Assembly (NCBI GenBank): GCA_035632055.1
Contig: DASQHO010000019.1
Coordinates: forward strand, 1-30,520
Reading direction: 5' to 3'
Length of the DNA: 30,520 nucleotides
Origin: REEB95 sp035632055
GTDB taxonomy: Bacteria; Pseudomonadota; Alphaproteobacteria; ATCC43930; CGMCC-115725
Made by a program: the position numbers and the translations under genes. The notes beneath the pieces were generated by a model. It did no database searches. It was given only the letters and a program-made list of their open reading frames with translations, and was not told where the DNA came from. Shown one piece after another: positions 16,402 to 24,362 of the stretch. Every line of letters begins with the position of its first letter. Positions within the stretch are counted from its first letter, which is position 1.

Positions 16402-17286
16402 TCAGCGCTGCGCGCGCAATCGTGCGAGAATCTCGTCGAGCTGATCAAGCGAGGCGTAGCGGATCGTAAGCGCACCGCGTTTGCCGTCGAACGCGATCTC
16501 GACCTTGAGGCCCAGCGCTTCCGATAGCTCGCGTTCGAGCGCGACGATGTTGGCGTCGCGCTTGCGGCCGCCGCGCGGCTTATGCGTGATGAATTGCGCC
16601 TCTTCCGGCGGCTTCGCGGCGCGTTCGGCTTCGCGCACGCTGAGACCGTCGCGCACGAACGTCTCCGCCAGTGTCAGCGCCCTATCGGCTTCGAGCCCGA
16701 CCAGCGCGCGCGCATGGCCCATGCTCAGCCGGCCGTCGGCGACCATGTCCTTGATCTCCTGCGGCAGCATAAGCAGGCGCAGCAGGTTGGCGATGTGGCT
16801 GCGGCTCTTGCCCAGCGCAGTCGCCAGCGCCTCTTGCGTGTGGCCGAACTCGTCGATCAGCCGCCGATAGCCCTGCGCTTCCTCGATGGCGTTGAGGTCG
16901 CTGCGCTGAATGTTCTCAACCAGCGCGATCTCGAGCGCCTCGCGATCGCCGATCTCCTTCACGACGACCGGCACTTCGTGCAGCTGCGCACGCTGGGCCG
17001 CGCGCCAGCGGCGCTCGCCGGCAAGAATCTCGAAGGCACCGGCGAATTTCGGATGCGGCCGCACCAGCAGCGGCTGCAGGATGCCTTGCGCCACAATGCT
17101 TTCGACCAGCGCATTCAACGCGTTTTCGTCGAAATTGCGCCGCGGCTGGAACCAGCCGGGATAGATCTGGTCGATCGGCACCGTGCGCGCACCCTTCGCC
17201 GGCACAGCCGTGTCGCGCTCGGGCGCAGATGCCTCTTCGCCGAGCAGCGCCGACAAGCCGCGGCCAAGTCCGCGTTTCTCGCTCAT
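16402..17286 (-). CDS. parB: Chromosome partitioning protein ParB
   Basis: A 294-residue CTP-dependent DNA clamp that loads at parS sites and spreads to drive origin segregation with ParA. The N-terminal KRGLGRGLSALLG (4-16) is the ParA-contacting peptide. The CTP-binding N-domain contains GERRWRAAQ (90-98) and ENIQRSDLNAIEEA (124-137). The helix-turn-helix lies at about 148-172 (QEALATALGKSRSHIANLLRL), and the C-terminal dimer domain follows a basic linker. The ATG overlaps the parA stop in an ATGA arrangement, so translation is probably coupled. Three parS-like sites are nearby at 18674, 19354 and 20663. Confidence 0.97.
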   Translation of the reverse strand: MSEKRGLGRGLSALLGEEASAPERDTAVPAKGARTVPIDQIYPGWFQPRRNFDENALNALVESIVAQGILQPLLVRPHPKFAGAFEILAGERRWRAAQRAQLHEVPVVVKEIGDREALEIALVENIQRSDLNAIEEAQGYRRLIDEFGHTQEALATALGKSRSHIANLLRLLMLPQEIKDMVADGRLSMGHARALVGLEADRALTLAETFVRDGLSVREAERAAKPPEEAQFITHKPRGGRKRDANIVALERELSEALGLKVEIAFDGKRGALTIRYASLDQLDEILARLRAQR

Positions 17287-18125
17287 GACGCGATCCGTTC
17301 GAGCAGCGAGCGTTCGCGCTTGAGCACTTCGCCCGCGAGATGGACATAGGCTTGCGCGCCGGGACAGCGGAAATCGTAGAGCAGGACGGGCTTGCCGTGC
17401 GACGGCGCTTCGGAGATGCGCACGTTTCTGGGAATCACGGTTTCGTACACCTTCGCACCGAAATGGCCGCGCACGTCGGCGGCAACCAAATCCGAGAGAT
17501 TGTTGCGCCGGTCGAACATGGTGAGCACCACGCCCTGGATTTCGAGCGCCGCGTTGAACTTGCCTTTCACCCGCTCGATCGTCTTGACCAGATGCGACAG
17601 ACCTTCGAGCGCATAGAATTCGCATTGCAGCGGTACCAGCACGGCGTGCGCCGCGACCAGCGCGTTGAGAGTCAGCAAGCCGAGCGACGGCGGACAATCG
17701 ATCAGCACATACCGGAACTGGCCGAGCTTGCCGGCAAGCGTGTCGCGTAGCCGATATTCGCGGCGATCGGCATCGACCAGTTCGAGCTCGGCGCCCGATA
17801 GATCGACCGAGGCCGGCACGATGGCGAGCCGCGGCACCGCGGTTTGCACCACTGCGGCGCCGAGGTCGCGCGCGCCCAGCAGCACGTCGTAACTCGTCAC
17901 GGTTCGAGCTTGGCGCGAAATGCCGAGGCCGGTCGAGGCGTTGCCCTGCGGATCGAAATCCACCAACAGCACGGCTTCGCCGGCGGCGGCCAGGGCAGTG
18001 GCGAGATTGATTGCGGTTGTGGTCTTGCCGACGCCGCCTTTCTGATTGGCGATGGCGATGACCCGGGCCGGCGCCGCTGGGCCGGTCGCGGGATGCAGCT
18101 CGGCGGTTTGCGCCATCGGTTCCAT
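17283..18125 (-). CDS. parA: Chromosome partitioning ATPase ParA
   Basis: A 280-residue ParA/Soj-type deviant Walker ATPase that binds nucleoid DNA as an ATP dimer and moves ParB-parS complexes. KGGVGKTT (29-36) is the deviant Walker A with the signature lysine, VDFDPQGNAS (55-64) is the switch I region, and LIDCPPSLGLLT (141-152) holds the Walker B aspartate. The ATG at 18125 overlaps the rsmG stop (TGATG), and its own stop overlaps the parB start. A second in-frame ATG three codons later is an alternative. Between 20 and 30 residues precede the ATPase core, as in other alphaproteobacterial ParA proteins. Confidence 0.97.
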   Translation of the reverse strand: MEPMAQTAELHPATGPAAPARVIAIANQKGGVGKTTTAINLATALAAAGEAVLLVDFDPQGNASTGLGISRQARTVTSYDVLLGARDLGAAVVQTAVPRLAIVPASVDLSGAELELVDADRREYRLRDTLAGKLGQFRYVLIDCPPSLGLLTLNALVAAHAVLVPLQCEFYALEGLSHLVKTIERVKGKFNAALEIQGVVLTMFDRRNNLSDLVAADVRGHFGAKVYETVIPRNVRISEAPSHGKPVLLYDFRCPGAQAYVHLAGEVLKRERSLLERIAS

Positions 18126-18760
18126 CAAGGCCCCTCGAGACGCAGGATTCGACCGGTTGGATCGCTCCGGCTCGACAAAATCCGCGCCTTCATCTTTAGC
18201 GCCGCTGGCAAGTGGGTCAATTCCTCCTCGATCCCCTTGCCCTTCAAGAATAAGCATATAGTGTGGGGTCCGCGGAATTTGTCCACCATTAGTAGTAGAT
18301 TATCCACAGTTGCAACGGCGCGAGCGGCGATGACGTCGGCTGCAATTGGCGCCAAACGCTCGACTCGCTGAGCATGGATAGTAACTGGCGCGGCGGTTAC
18401 GCGCTGCGCCTCGCGCAGGAAAGCCGCCTTGCGCTGGTCGCTCTCGATCAGATGGACGTCCGGCACGCCGAGGATCGAGAGTACCAAACCAGGTAGCCCC
18501 GCCCCGCTGCCAACATCGACGACGACTCGAGTGCCGCCGGGTAGCAGCGGCAGCAACTGAGCCGAATCGAAAATATGGCGCCGCCAAACGTCGCCGATCG
18601 TGTTTGGCCCGACGAGATTGATCCTGCGGTTCCAGGCGGTCAGCAGGGCGACATAGGCCTGCAGACGTTCGAGGGTTTCACGTGGAACGTCCGCGAGCTT
18701 CGCGAACCCTTCGGGTGTCAGTCGGGTCGATACCGGACGATCGTTGGTCTGAATCATCAT
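18125..18760 (-). CDS. rsmG: 16S rRNA (guanine-N7) methyltransferase RsmG
   Basis: A 211-residue SAM-dependent methyltransferase that makes m7G527 in 16S rRNA. NLVGPNTIGDVWRRHIFDS (48-66) is the family block before the SAM fold, and VVDVGSGAGLPGL (80-92) is the SAM-binding glycine loop. It overlaps mnmG by 4 bp at the start and parA at the stop, forming the classic mnmG-rsmG-parAB order. Within the gene, codons around residues 150-170 are unusually AT-rich (three CTA leucines in a row) and contain a perfect DnaA box. A parS-like site lies near the 5' part of the gene. Confidence 0.97.
   Translation of the reverse strand: MMIQTNDRPVSTRLTPEGFAKLADVPRETLERLQAYVALLTAWNRRINLVGPNTIGDVWRRHIFDSAQLLPLLPGGTRVVVDVGSGAGLPGLVLSILGVPDVHLIESDQRKAAFLREAQRVTAAPVTIHAQRVERLAPIAADVIAARAVATVDNLLLMVDKFRGPHTICLFLKGKGIEEELTHLPAALKMKARILSSRSDPTGRILRLEGP
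18300..18308 (+). promoter_or_regulatory. Perfect DnaA box inside rsmG
   Basis: TTATCCACA matches the DnaA box consensus exactly. A looser box, TTGTCCACC, is 20 bp upstream on the same strand, and both lie in a locally AT-rich patch (about 18247-18311). This may be a DnaA binding or titration site close to the parABS locus, or a coincidence within the coding sequence. Confidence 0.4.
18674..18689. promoter_or_regulatory. Degenerate parS-like site in rsmG
   Basis: GGTTTCACGTGGAACG keeps the CACGTG core and differs from TGTTTCACGTGAAACA at three positions, only one of them within the inner 14 bp. It is weaker than the two sites further along but lies on the same ParB cluster. Confidence 0.5.
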
Positions 18761-20613
18761 GCGGCCGGCCGCCGCACATGGCGCAACAGCGCCACCAGCG
18801 CCGCCGGCGTCACACCCGAAACCCGCGCCGCGGCGCCCAAAGTTTCAGGCCGGCAAGCGCGCAGTTTGCCTCGGATTTCGGCCGACAGCGAGCCGATGGC
18901 GTCGTAGTTCAAATCGCGCGGAAGCTGCAGCGCTTCATCGCGGCGGAAGGCCGCGATTTCCTCAGCCTGGCGCTCGAGATAGCCGGAATACCGGCCGTCG
19001 ATTTCAAGCTGTTCAGCAATCGCCCGCGGAATCGCCCTCAGTTCGGGCCAGACAGCGGCCAGCCGCGCGAGCTTGATATCGGGATAGGCCAGCAGATCCG
19101 CTGCCGAACGGCGAATACCATCGGCGTTGATCGCGAGACCGTGGCGGCGCAATTCGCTGGGGGTCATGGACAAACGACGGACTTGGGCACGGGCCTGTTC
19201 TAGAGCCTCGGCCTTAACGCCATAGGCTGAGCGCCGCTCAGCACCCACACAGCCGAGCGCCACGCCAATCGGTGTCAGCCGCTGGTCGGCATTGTCCGCG
19301 CGTAGGACCAACCGGTACTCGGCGCGCGAGGTGAACATACGATACGGCTCGCTTGTTCCACGTGAAACAAGGTCGTCGATCAGTACTCCGATATAGGCAC
19401 TGGCACGATCGAGGACGAATTCCCGACCGCTACCGCCGGCGAGCAACGCGGCGTTGAGACCGGCGACCAAGCCTTGTGCCGCAGCTTCTTCATATCCGGT
19501 CGTGCCATTGATCTGACCGGCCAGGAAAAGCCCAGGAATCCTGCGGGTTTCAAGGGTCCGCCGGAGCTCGCGCGGGTCGACGAAATCGTATTCGATGGCA
19601 TAGCCTGGCCGCACCATCCGAGCGTGCTCCAAGCCGGGAATGGTCTTGAGGAGCTCAATCTGGATATCGGCCGGTAGTGAGGTCGAGATGCCATTCGGAT
19701 AAACGGTGTCATCATCGAGCCCTTCCGGCTCGAGAAAAATCTGGTGCCGCTGGCGCTCGGCAAAGCGGACGACCTTGTCCTCGATCGATGGGCAATAGCG
19801 TGGTCCGACGCTGTCGATCTGGCCGGAATACATTGGCGCCCGGTGCAGATTGGCGCGGATTAGGGCATGGCTTGCCGGCGTCGTCGTGGTGATGTGGCAG
19901 ACGATCTGCGGCGTCGTGATCCGCTCGGTCAGGAAGGAAAACGGCTCCGGCGGGTCGTCGCCGGGCTGGGCCTCGAGCGCGGACCAGTCGATGGTCTTGC
20001 CATCGAGCCGCGGCGGTGTGCCGGTCTTGAGCCGGCCAAGCGCAAAGCCGGCTTGCATCAGGCTCTGCGCCAGGCGCAGCGAGGGCGGCTCGCCGACGCG
20101 GCCGGCTGCGGTCTTGGCGTCGCCGATATGGATGATCCCGCGCAGGAAGGTGCCCGTGGTGATCACCACAGCACGGGCCGAAAGCCGTGCGCCATCAGCG
20201 GTTTCCACCCCCGTGCAATGGCCGGCCGCGTCGAAAATCAGCGCCGCCGCCTCGCCTTCGCGAATCTCGAGGCCAGACCGTGCCGCCAGCAAATCCTGCA
20301 TCGCCTGGCGATAAAGCTTGCGGTCCGCCTGGGCGCGCGGTCCGCGCACGGCCGGACCTTTGCTCCGATTCAACATCCGAAACTGGATGCCGGCCCGGTC
20401 GGCCGCGCGCGCCATCACCCCGTCGAGGGCATCAATTTCACGGACGAGATGTCCCTTCGCCAACCCGCCGATCGCGGGATTGCACGACATTTCACCGATG
20501 GTTGAGCGGCGATGTGTCAGCAGCACCGTGCGCGCGCCGAGTCGCGCCGCAGCATCGGCCGCCTCACAACCGGCGTGGCCGCCGCCGATGACAATTACGT
20601 CGTACTGGTGCAT
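18757..20613 (-). CDS. mnmG: tRNA uridine-5-carboxymethylaminomethyl modification enzyme MnmG
   Basis: A 618-residue FAD-dependent partner of MnmE that installs the (carboxymethyl)aminomethyl group at C5 of wobble uridine 34. VIGGGHAGCEAADAAARLG (8-26) is the FAD Rossmann loop. GEMSCNPAIGGLAKGH carries the conserved cysteine region, and the C-terminal YSGYLERQAEEI and DYDAI-like NYDAIGSLSAE segments, which contact MnmE and tRNA, are present. Length is normal. The ATG at 20613 has only a weak ribosome site. It is separated from mnmE by 308 bp rather than adjacent, and heads the rsmG-parA-parB-cupin run. A parS-like site lies within the coding region. Confidence 0.97.
   Translation of the reverse strand: MHQYDVIVIGGGHAGCEAADAAARLGARTVLLTHRRSTIGEMSCNPAIGGLAKGHLVREIDALDGVMARAADRAGIQFRMLNRSKGPAVRGPRAQADRKLYRQAMQDLLAARSGLEIREGEAAALIFDAAGHCTGVETADGARLSARAVVITTGTFLRGIIHIGDAKTAAGRVGEPPSLRLAQSLMQAGFALGRLKTGTPPRLDGKTIDWSALEAQPGDDPPEPFSFLTERITTPQIVCHITTTTPASHALIRANLHRAPMYSGQIDSVGPRYCPSIEDKVVRFAERQRHQIFLEPEGLDDDTVYPNGISTSLPADIQIELLKTIPGLEHARMVRPGYAIEYDFVDPRELRRTLETRRIPGLFLAGQINGTTGYEEAAAQGLVAGLNAALLAGGSGREFVLDRASAYIGVLIDDLVSRGTSEPYRMFTSRAEYRLVLRADNADQRLTPIGVALGCVGAERRSAYGVKAEALEQARAQVRRLSMTPSELRRHGLAINADGIRRSAADLLAYPDIKLARLAAVWPELRAIPRAIAEQLEIDGRYSGYLERQAEEIAAFRRDEALQLPRDLNYDAIGSLSAEIRGKLRACRPETLGAAARVSGVTPAALVALLRHVRRPAA
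19354..19369. promoter_or_regulatory. parS site within mnmG
   Basis: TGTTCCACGTGAAACA is a 16-bp near-perfect ParB recognition palindrome, one change from TGTTTCACGTGAAACA. It lies in the mnmG coding sequence about 2.1 kb from parB, as is common for chromosomal parS sites. Confidence 0.9.
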
Positions 20614-20921
20614 TGCAGCAATCTACGGAGCGAGCGGCGGCGAGTAAAGCCGAGCACAGCATGGTTTCACGTGAAACACCCGGCGCGAGTCGAAAGCGGG
20701 CGTTCCAGTAATACGAAATAGTGAATCCACGAATCGCAATATCTTGACTGTTTCCGGACGTATTACACAGTAGTCTGACAATGTTAATGGGCAGTCACGT
20801 CACCTGTCCGACATCTGGTAAAGCGAGATCGATTCGACCCCGGAACGTCTCGCGAACTAATACTATATGATGTGGTATTAACGCTGTGAAATCACGAAAT
20901 GTTCGTGTTTTCGGCTCATTT
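20614..20921. other. AT-rich gap between mnmE and mnmG
   Basis: No gene is seen in this 308-bp stretch. It holds a parS site (20663-20678), an AT-rich tract from about 20700 to 20910, an inverted repeat TAATAC/GTATTA (20858-20863 and 20875-20880), and a small hairpin CACGAA-ATG-TTCGTG (20893-20907) just after the mnmE stop that might act as a weak terminator. The mnmG promoter must lie here, but no clear -35/-10 pair could be fixed. No perfect DnaA box is present. Confidence 0.55.
20663..20678. promoter_or_regulatory. parS site upstream of mnmG
   Basis: GGTTTCACGTGAAACA matches the parS consensus except the first base. It lies 50 bp upstream of the mnmG start, so ParB binding could also touch transcription of the mnmG-rsmG-parAB cluster. 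Confidence 0.9.
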
Positions 20922-22259
20922 TCACTTGCCGATACAGAACTCACGGAACACGACATCGAGCAGATCCTCGACGCCAACCCGCCCTGTAATCCGGCCGAGC
21001 GCACGCACCGCCTGACGCAGCTCCTCGGCCGCTAGCTCGGCTGCATCGGCGCGCGAATAACGATCGAGCGCCGCGCACGCGCCTTCAAGGGCCTGACGAT
21101 GGCGTGCCCGCGTGATCAGCGGTGCCGACTCACCGGCAAAGCGGCGTGCGATCTCGGTGCCGAGGCGCGCTTCGAGCGCCGCCAAGCCCACACCTGTCGC
21201 CACCGAGATTTTCACCGCCGGGCCGGCGGCAAGCATGTCGGCCCAGTTCGCGCCATCGCACGGCGCCAAATCCATCTTGTTGGCGACGACCACCGTATCG
21301 TCGTCGATCAGCGGGGCGAGCGAATTTTTTTCGTCGGGCTTGGTCGCGTCGACGACGACAAGTTTGAGATCGGCCGCCGCCGCACGCGCCCGCGCCCGGC
21401 GCACGCCCTCTTCTTCAACGGCGTCTTCTGAATCGCGCAAGCCAGCGGTGTCGGCCACCACCACCGGATATCCCGCAAGGTCGAACGCAACTTCGATGAC
21501 GTCCCGCGTCGTGCCAGCGGTCGCGGCGGTAATCGCCACTTCGCGCCGGGCCAGTGCGTTGACCAGGCTCGACTTGCCGGCGTTGGGCGGACCAAGCACG
21601 GCGATCGCCAGCCCGTCGCGCAGCCGTTCGCCGCGATGACCGTCGGCCAGAAAAGTCGCGATTTCTCCTTTTATTTCAACAAGTTGCCCTGACACGGCGG
21701 CAGCGAGATCGGCCGGCAATCCTTCGTCGGGAAAATCGATCTCGGCTTCGACGCGCGCCTGCGCACGCAATAGCCGCGTGCGCCAGCCTTCATAGATGCG
21801 GCCCGCCTCGCCCGCCATTTGCCGCAGTGCCTGGCGCCGTTGCGCCGCGGTTTCGGCCGCAACGAGATCGGCGATGCCTTCGGCTTCGGTCAGATCGAGC
21901 TTGCCGTTGAGAAATGCGCGGCGCGAAAATTCGCCGGGCTCGGCGAGCCGCAAACCGGGCTGCGCCGCGAGCGCGTCGAGTAGCGCGGCGGCGACGGCAC
22001 GGCCGCCATGGACGTGGATCTCGGCAACGTCCTCGCCGGTGAGACTATGCGGCGCCGGAAAATAAAGCGCGATGCCGCGATCGATGAGCTCGCCATTCTT
22101 CGGATCGCTAAAGCCCGTGACCAGTGCGCGGCGTGGCGTGGGCAATCGACCAGCCAGCGCGCGCAACGCGGCCGCGGCATGCGGCCCCGAAAGCCGCAGC
22201 AGAGCAACGCCGGCGCGGCCGGGTGCCGTAGCAAAGGCGTAAATGGTATGGCCGTCCAT
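20922..22259 (-). CDS. mnmE: tRNA modification GTPase MnmE
   Basis: A 445-residue GTPase that works with MnmG on wobble uridine 34. The N-terminal tetrahydrofolate-binding domain runs to about 115 (TIYAFATAPGRAGVALLRLSG; GEFSRRAFLNGKLDL near 109-123). The G domain shows GPPNAGKSS (223-231), TTRD (250-253), DTAG (270-273) and NKMD (327-330). The C-terminus ends in FCIGK, whose cysteine is required for modification in the family. The ATG at 22259 is chosen because it begins the conserved N-terminus. It is divergent from the VOC gene across 112 bp. No rho gene follows it here, unlike in many alphaproteobacteria. Confidence 0.97.
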   Translation of the reverse strand: MDGHTIYAFATAPGRAGVALLRLSGPHAAAALRALAGRLPTPRRALVTGFSDPKNGELIDRGIALYFPAPHSLTGEDVAEIHVHGGRAVAAALLDALAAQPGLRLAEPGEFSRRAFLNGKLDLTEAEGIADLVAAETAAQRRQALRQMAGEAGRIYEGWRTRLLRAQARVEAEIDFPDEGLPADLAAAVSGQLVEIKGEIATFLADGHRGERLRDGLAIAVLGPPNAGKSSLVNALARREVAITAATAGTTRDVIEVAFDLAGYPVVVADTAGLRDSEDAVEEEGVRRARARAAAADLKLVVVDATKPDEKNSLAPLIDDDTVVVANKMDLAPCDGANWADMLAAGPAVKISVATGVGLAALEARLGTEIARRFAGESAPLITRARHRQALEGACAALDRYSRADAAELAAEELRQAVRALGRITGRVGVEDLLDVVFREFCIGK

Positions 22260-22371
22260 AAGCCGGGCGAGTGTGATGCAAAAGCCGGAACGCGGGGATA
22301 TATAAGTTGCGGGTCCGCTGCGCAGCCACCGAACAAGAGCGGCGCCGCGGCCGGACCGCAGGAGGTCGCCC

Positions 22372-23280
22372 ATGTCGGTGCAGTCGCTGCTGAGTTACGC
22401 CCTGACCGTGCCCGAACTCAAAGCCGGCCAGAAATTCTACGCGACCTTCGGCCTGGCGCCGGGCGAACGCGACGGCGTTCTCGCCTTCCGCTGCGACGGC
22501 CGCGATCAGGATCAGGTCTTCCTGGTCGAAGGCAAGAAGAAGCGGCTCAATCACCTGCGCTTCGGCAGCGATGACCGGGGCATTGCCGCCATCCGTGGCC
22601 GCATGCGGCGGCGCGGCATCACAGAGATTGACGCGCCGCATAACGCGTTCGGCGGCGGACTTTGGCTCGAGGATCCGGACGGTCATGCGATCAACGTCCG
22701 GCCCGAAAGCGCGCAGCCATGGCGCGCGGCGCCCGCGTTCACGATCAACTCGCCTGGTCATTATCAGCGTAACGGCAAGCGCGGCGCGCCCAAGCGCCAC
22801 GCCGCGCGCCCGCACCGGCTCGGCCATGTGCTGCTGCACACGCCGCAGCTCGACAAGATGGTCGCGTTTTACACCGACACGCTCGGCATGAAAGTGACCG
22901 ACCGGGTCCCCGGCATCATTTCCTTCCTGCATATGGCGGGCGGCGGCGATCATCACGTCGTCGCGCTCCTGGCCGATGCGCGGCCGGGCTTCCACCATGC
23001 CAGCTTCGAAGTTGCATCGCCCGACGAGATCGGCCTCGGCGCGCAACAGGTGATGGGCGCCGGTTACAAGAACGGCTGGGGCTTCGGCCGGCACGTGCTC
23101 GGGTCCAACTTCTTCCACTATCTGCGCGACCCATGGAACAGCCTCGCCGAATATTTCTGCGACATCGATCAGATCCCAGCCGACGGCTCGTGGCAGGCTG
23201 AAGACCATCCGCCGGAAGACTCGCTGTACCTCTGGGGACCCCTGCCGGGCGACTTCCCGCTCAATTTCGAGGAAGCCTAG
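22372..23280 (+). CDS. VOC family protein, extradiol ring-cleavage dioxygenase-like
   Basis: A 302-residue protein of two vicinal-oxygen-chelate modules, the architecture of type I extradiol dioxygenases such as 2,3-dihydroxybiphenyl dioxygenase. The C-terminal module keeps a likely Fe(II) site: H152 (LGHVLLHT), H208 or H209 (FHHASFEV) and E260 (LAEYFCD), with spacing very close to characterised enzymes. The N-terminal module lacks these residues and is probably structural. The start has AGGAGG 7 nt upstream. The catechol substrate cannot be deduced; no complete aromatic pathway is visible, though a dienelactone hydrolase lies 5 kb away. It converges with the DMT transporter gene, 15 bp apart. 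Confidence 0.87.
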   Translation: MSVQSLLSYALTVPELKAGQKFYATFGLAPGERDGVLAFRCDGRDQDQVFLVEGKKKRLNHLRFGSDDRGIAAIRGRMRRRGITEIDAPHNAFGGGLWLEDPDGHAINVRPESAQPWRAAPAFTINSPGHYQRNGKRGAPKRHAARPHRLGHVLLHTPQLDKMVAFYTDTLGMKVTDRVPGIISFLHMAGGGDHHVVALLADARPGFHHASFEVASPDEIGLGAQQVMGAGYKNGWGFGRHVLGSNFFHYLRDPWNSLAEYFCDIDQIPADGSWQAEDHPPEDSLYLWGPLPGDFPLNFEEA

Positions 23281-23295
23281 GGCGCAAAACTCCGG

Positions 23296-24258
23296 TCAGC
23301 GGCGCTGCGCTTGCGCCAAGCCGCCGTGGCTTGCCAACACGACGCCGGCGCTGACGACGAAGATCGCGGCCCATGCGACGGTGTTCGGAATCTCGCCCAG
23401 CAACGGAATGCCGGCCAACGCCACCACCACCGGCGTCAGCGCGCCGAACACCGCGGCGCGCGATGCACCGAGCCGGCGTATCGCATCACCGTAGAAGTAG
23501 AGCGCCAGGATGCCGGCGACGACGCCTTGCATGAGCGCCTGCGTCACGACTTCGCCCGGCGCCGCCGACAGCACGCGCGGCTCGCAGAACAGGAAATAGA
23601 CCGGCGTGATCAGCAGCAGCGAATAGAAATTGACGATGGCCGCAGCGTGCCACGGCCCGATGCCGGAGCGCCGAAACGTCACGGTGAAGACCGCGTACAT
23701 CGCCGCGCCAGCAAGGAACAGCAGATGACCCCGCCACGCGCCCGACTGCAAATCGAACAGCCCGTGCGCCGCGATGCCGGCGATGCCGAGAACGACGAGC
23801 AGGAATCCGAGCACACGGACACGGTCGAACCGTTCGCGATTGACCGCCGCCGAAAACACCGCGACGAAGACCGGCATCGTTCCCACCATGACCGTGCCCA
23901 CGTCCGACGCCGGCGCGAATTTCACGCCCGTCGACGCCACCAACAGAAACGGTAGGCCCGCGCTGGCGACGAGGATCGCCGTGCGCGCCACGCCGATTTG
24001 CCGCGGCCCGAAGCCCTGCCGCATCAACACCGGCAGCAAAGCGATGGCCGGCACCAGATAGCGCAGGAAGGCGACGTCCACCGGCCGCAACTGGGTCGTC
24101 ACGGCAAACCGCGTCGCCACCACCCATCCCGCCCAACACAACACGACCAGCAAACCGGAAACGACGCCGAGAATCACATTCCGGCGGTCGGCCGCCCGAC
24201 GCGCCGTCACGCGCATACCGGCCGGCAGGGCGATCACGCTGTTCATCGGATTGGCCAT
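23296..24258 (-). CDS. DMT superfamily (EamA-type) transporter
   Basis: A 320-residue inner-membrane protein with about ten hydrophobic helices arranged as two EamA repeats: the first begins with VVSGLLVVLCWAGWVVATRFAV and R-P-V-D-V-A-F-L-R-Y, the second with LLFLAGAAMYAVFTVTFRR. Members export or import amino acids and other small metabolites; the substrate is unknown. The ATG at 24258 is preferred over a GTG five codons earlier because GGAG lies 7 nt upstream of it. The gene is divergent from a CGNR zinc-finger regulator, and two matched inverted repeats lie between the two starts, which suggests it is the regulator's target. Confidence 0.88.
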   Translation of the reverse strand: MANPMNSVIALPAGMRVTARRAADRRNVILGVVSGLLVVLCWAGWVVATRFAVTTQLRPVDVAFLRYLVPAIALLPVLMRQGFGPRQIGVARTAILVASAGLPFLLVASTGVKFAPASDVGTVMVGTMPVFVAVFSAAVNRERFDRVRVLGFLLVVLGIAGIAAHGLFDLQSGAWRGHLLFLAGAAMYAVFTVTFRRSGIGPWHAAAIVNFYSLLLITPVYFLFCEPRVLSAAPGEVVTQALMQGVVAGILALYFYGDAIRRLGASRAAVFGALTPVVVALAGIPLLGEIPNTVAWAAIFVVSAGVVLASHGGLAQAQRR

Positions 24259-24303
24259 TTTCTTCTCCTGCACACCAAGCCAGCACCGGAGTGCCGGCTG
24301 TCT

Positions 24304-24319
24304 AACCGTTCAACAGGTT
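24304..24319. promoter_or_regulatory. Operator-like dyad 1 (AACC-N8-GGTT)
   Basis: AACCGTTCAACAGGTT lies 45 bp upstream of the transporter start in the divergent gap. It shares the AACC-N8-GGTT form with a second dyad exactly 40 bp further along. Confidence 0.5.
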
Positions 24320-24343
24320 ATAAGTGCCCGGGCCGGGCTTGTC

Positions 24344-24359
24344 AACCACATAGGTGGTT
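24344..24359. promoter_or_regulatory. Operator-like dyad 2 (AACC-N8-GGTT)
   Basis: AACCACATAGGTGGTT repeats the form of dyad 1 and in addition has 6-bp arms AACCAC/GTGGTT. It covers the probable ribosome site AGGTGG of the CGNR gene and ends 3 bp before its ATG, a place suited to autoregulation. Confidence 0.5.
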
Positions 24360-24362
24360 AGT

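Noticed and set aside
20614..20921. Replication origin in the mnmE-mnmG gap
   Set aside because: AT-rich and next to parS, but no DnaA box close to consensus was found there; the only perfect box is in rsmG.
22108..23208. 366-codon open frame on the minus strand over the VOC gene
   Set aside because: It overlaps the VOC gene, whose product has a family-typical metal site, and the mnmE start; no domain is recognisable.
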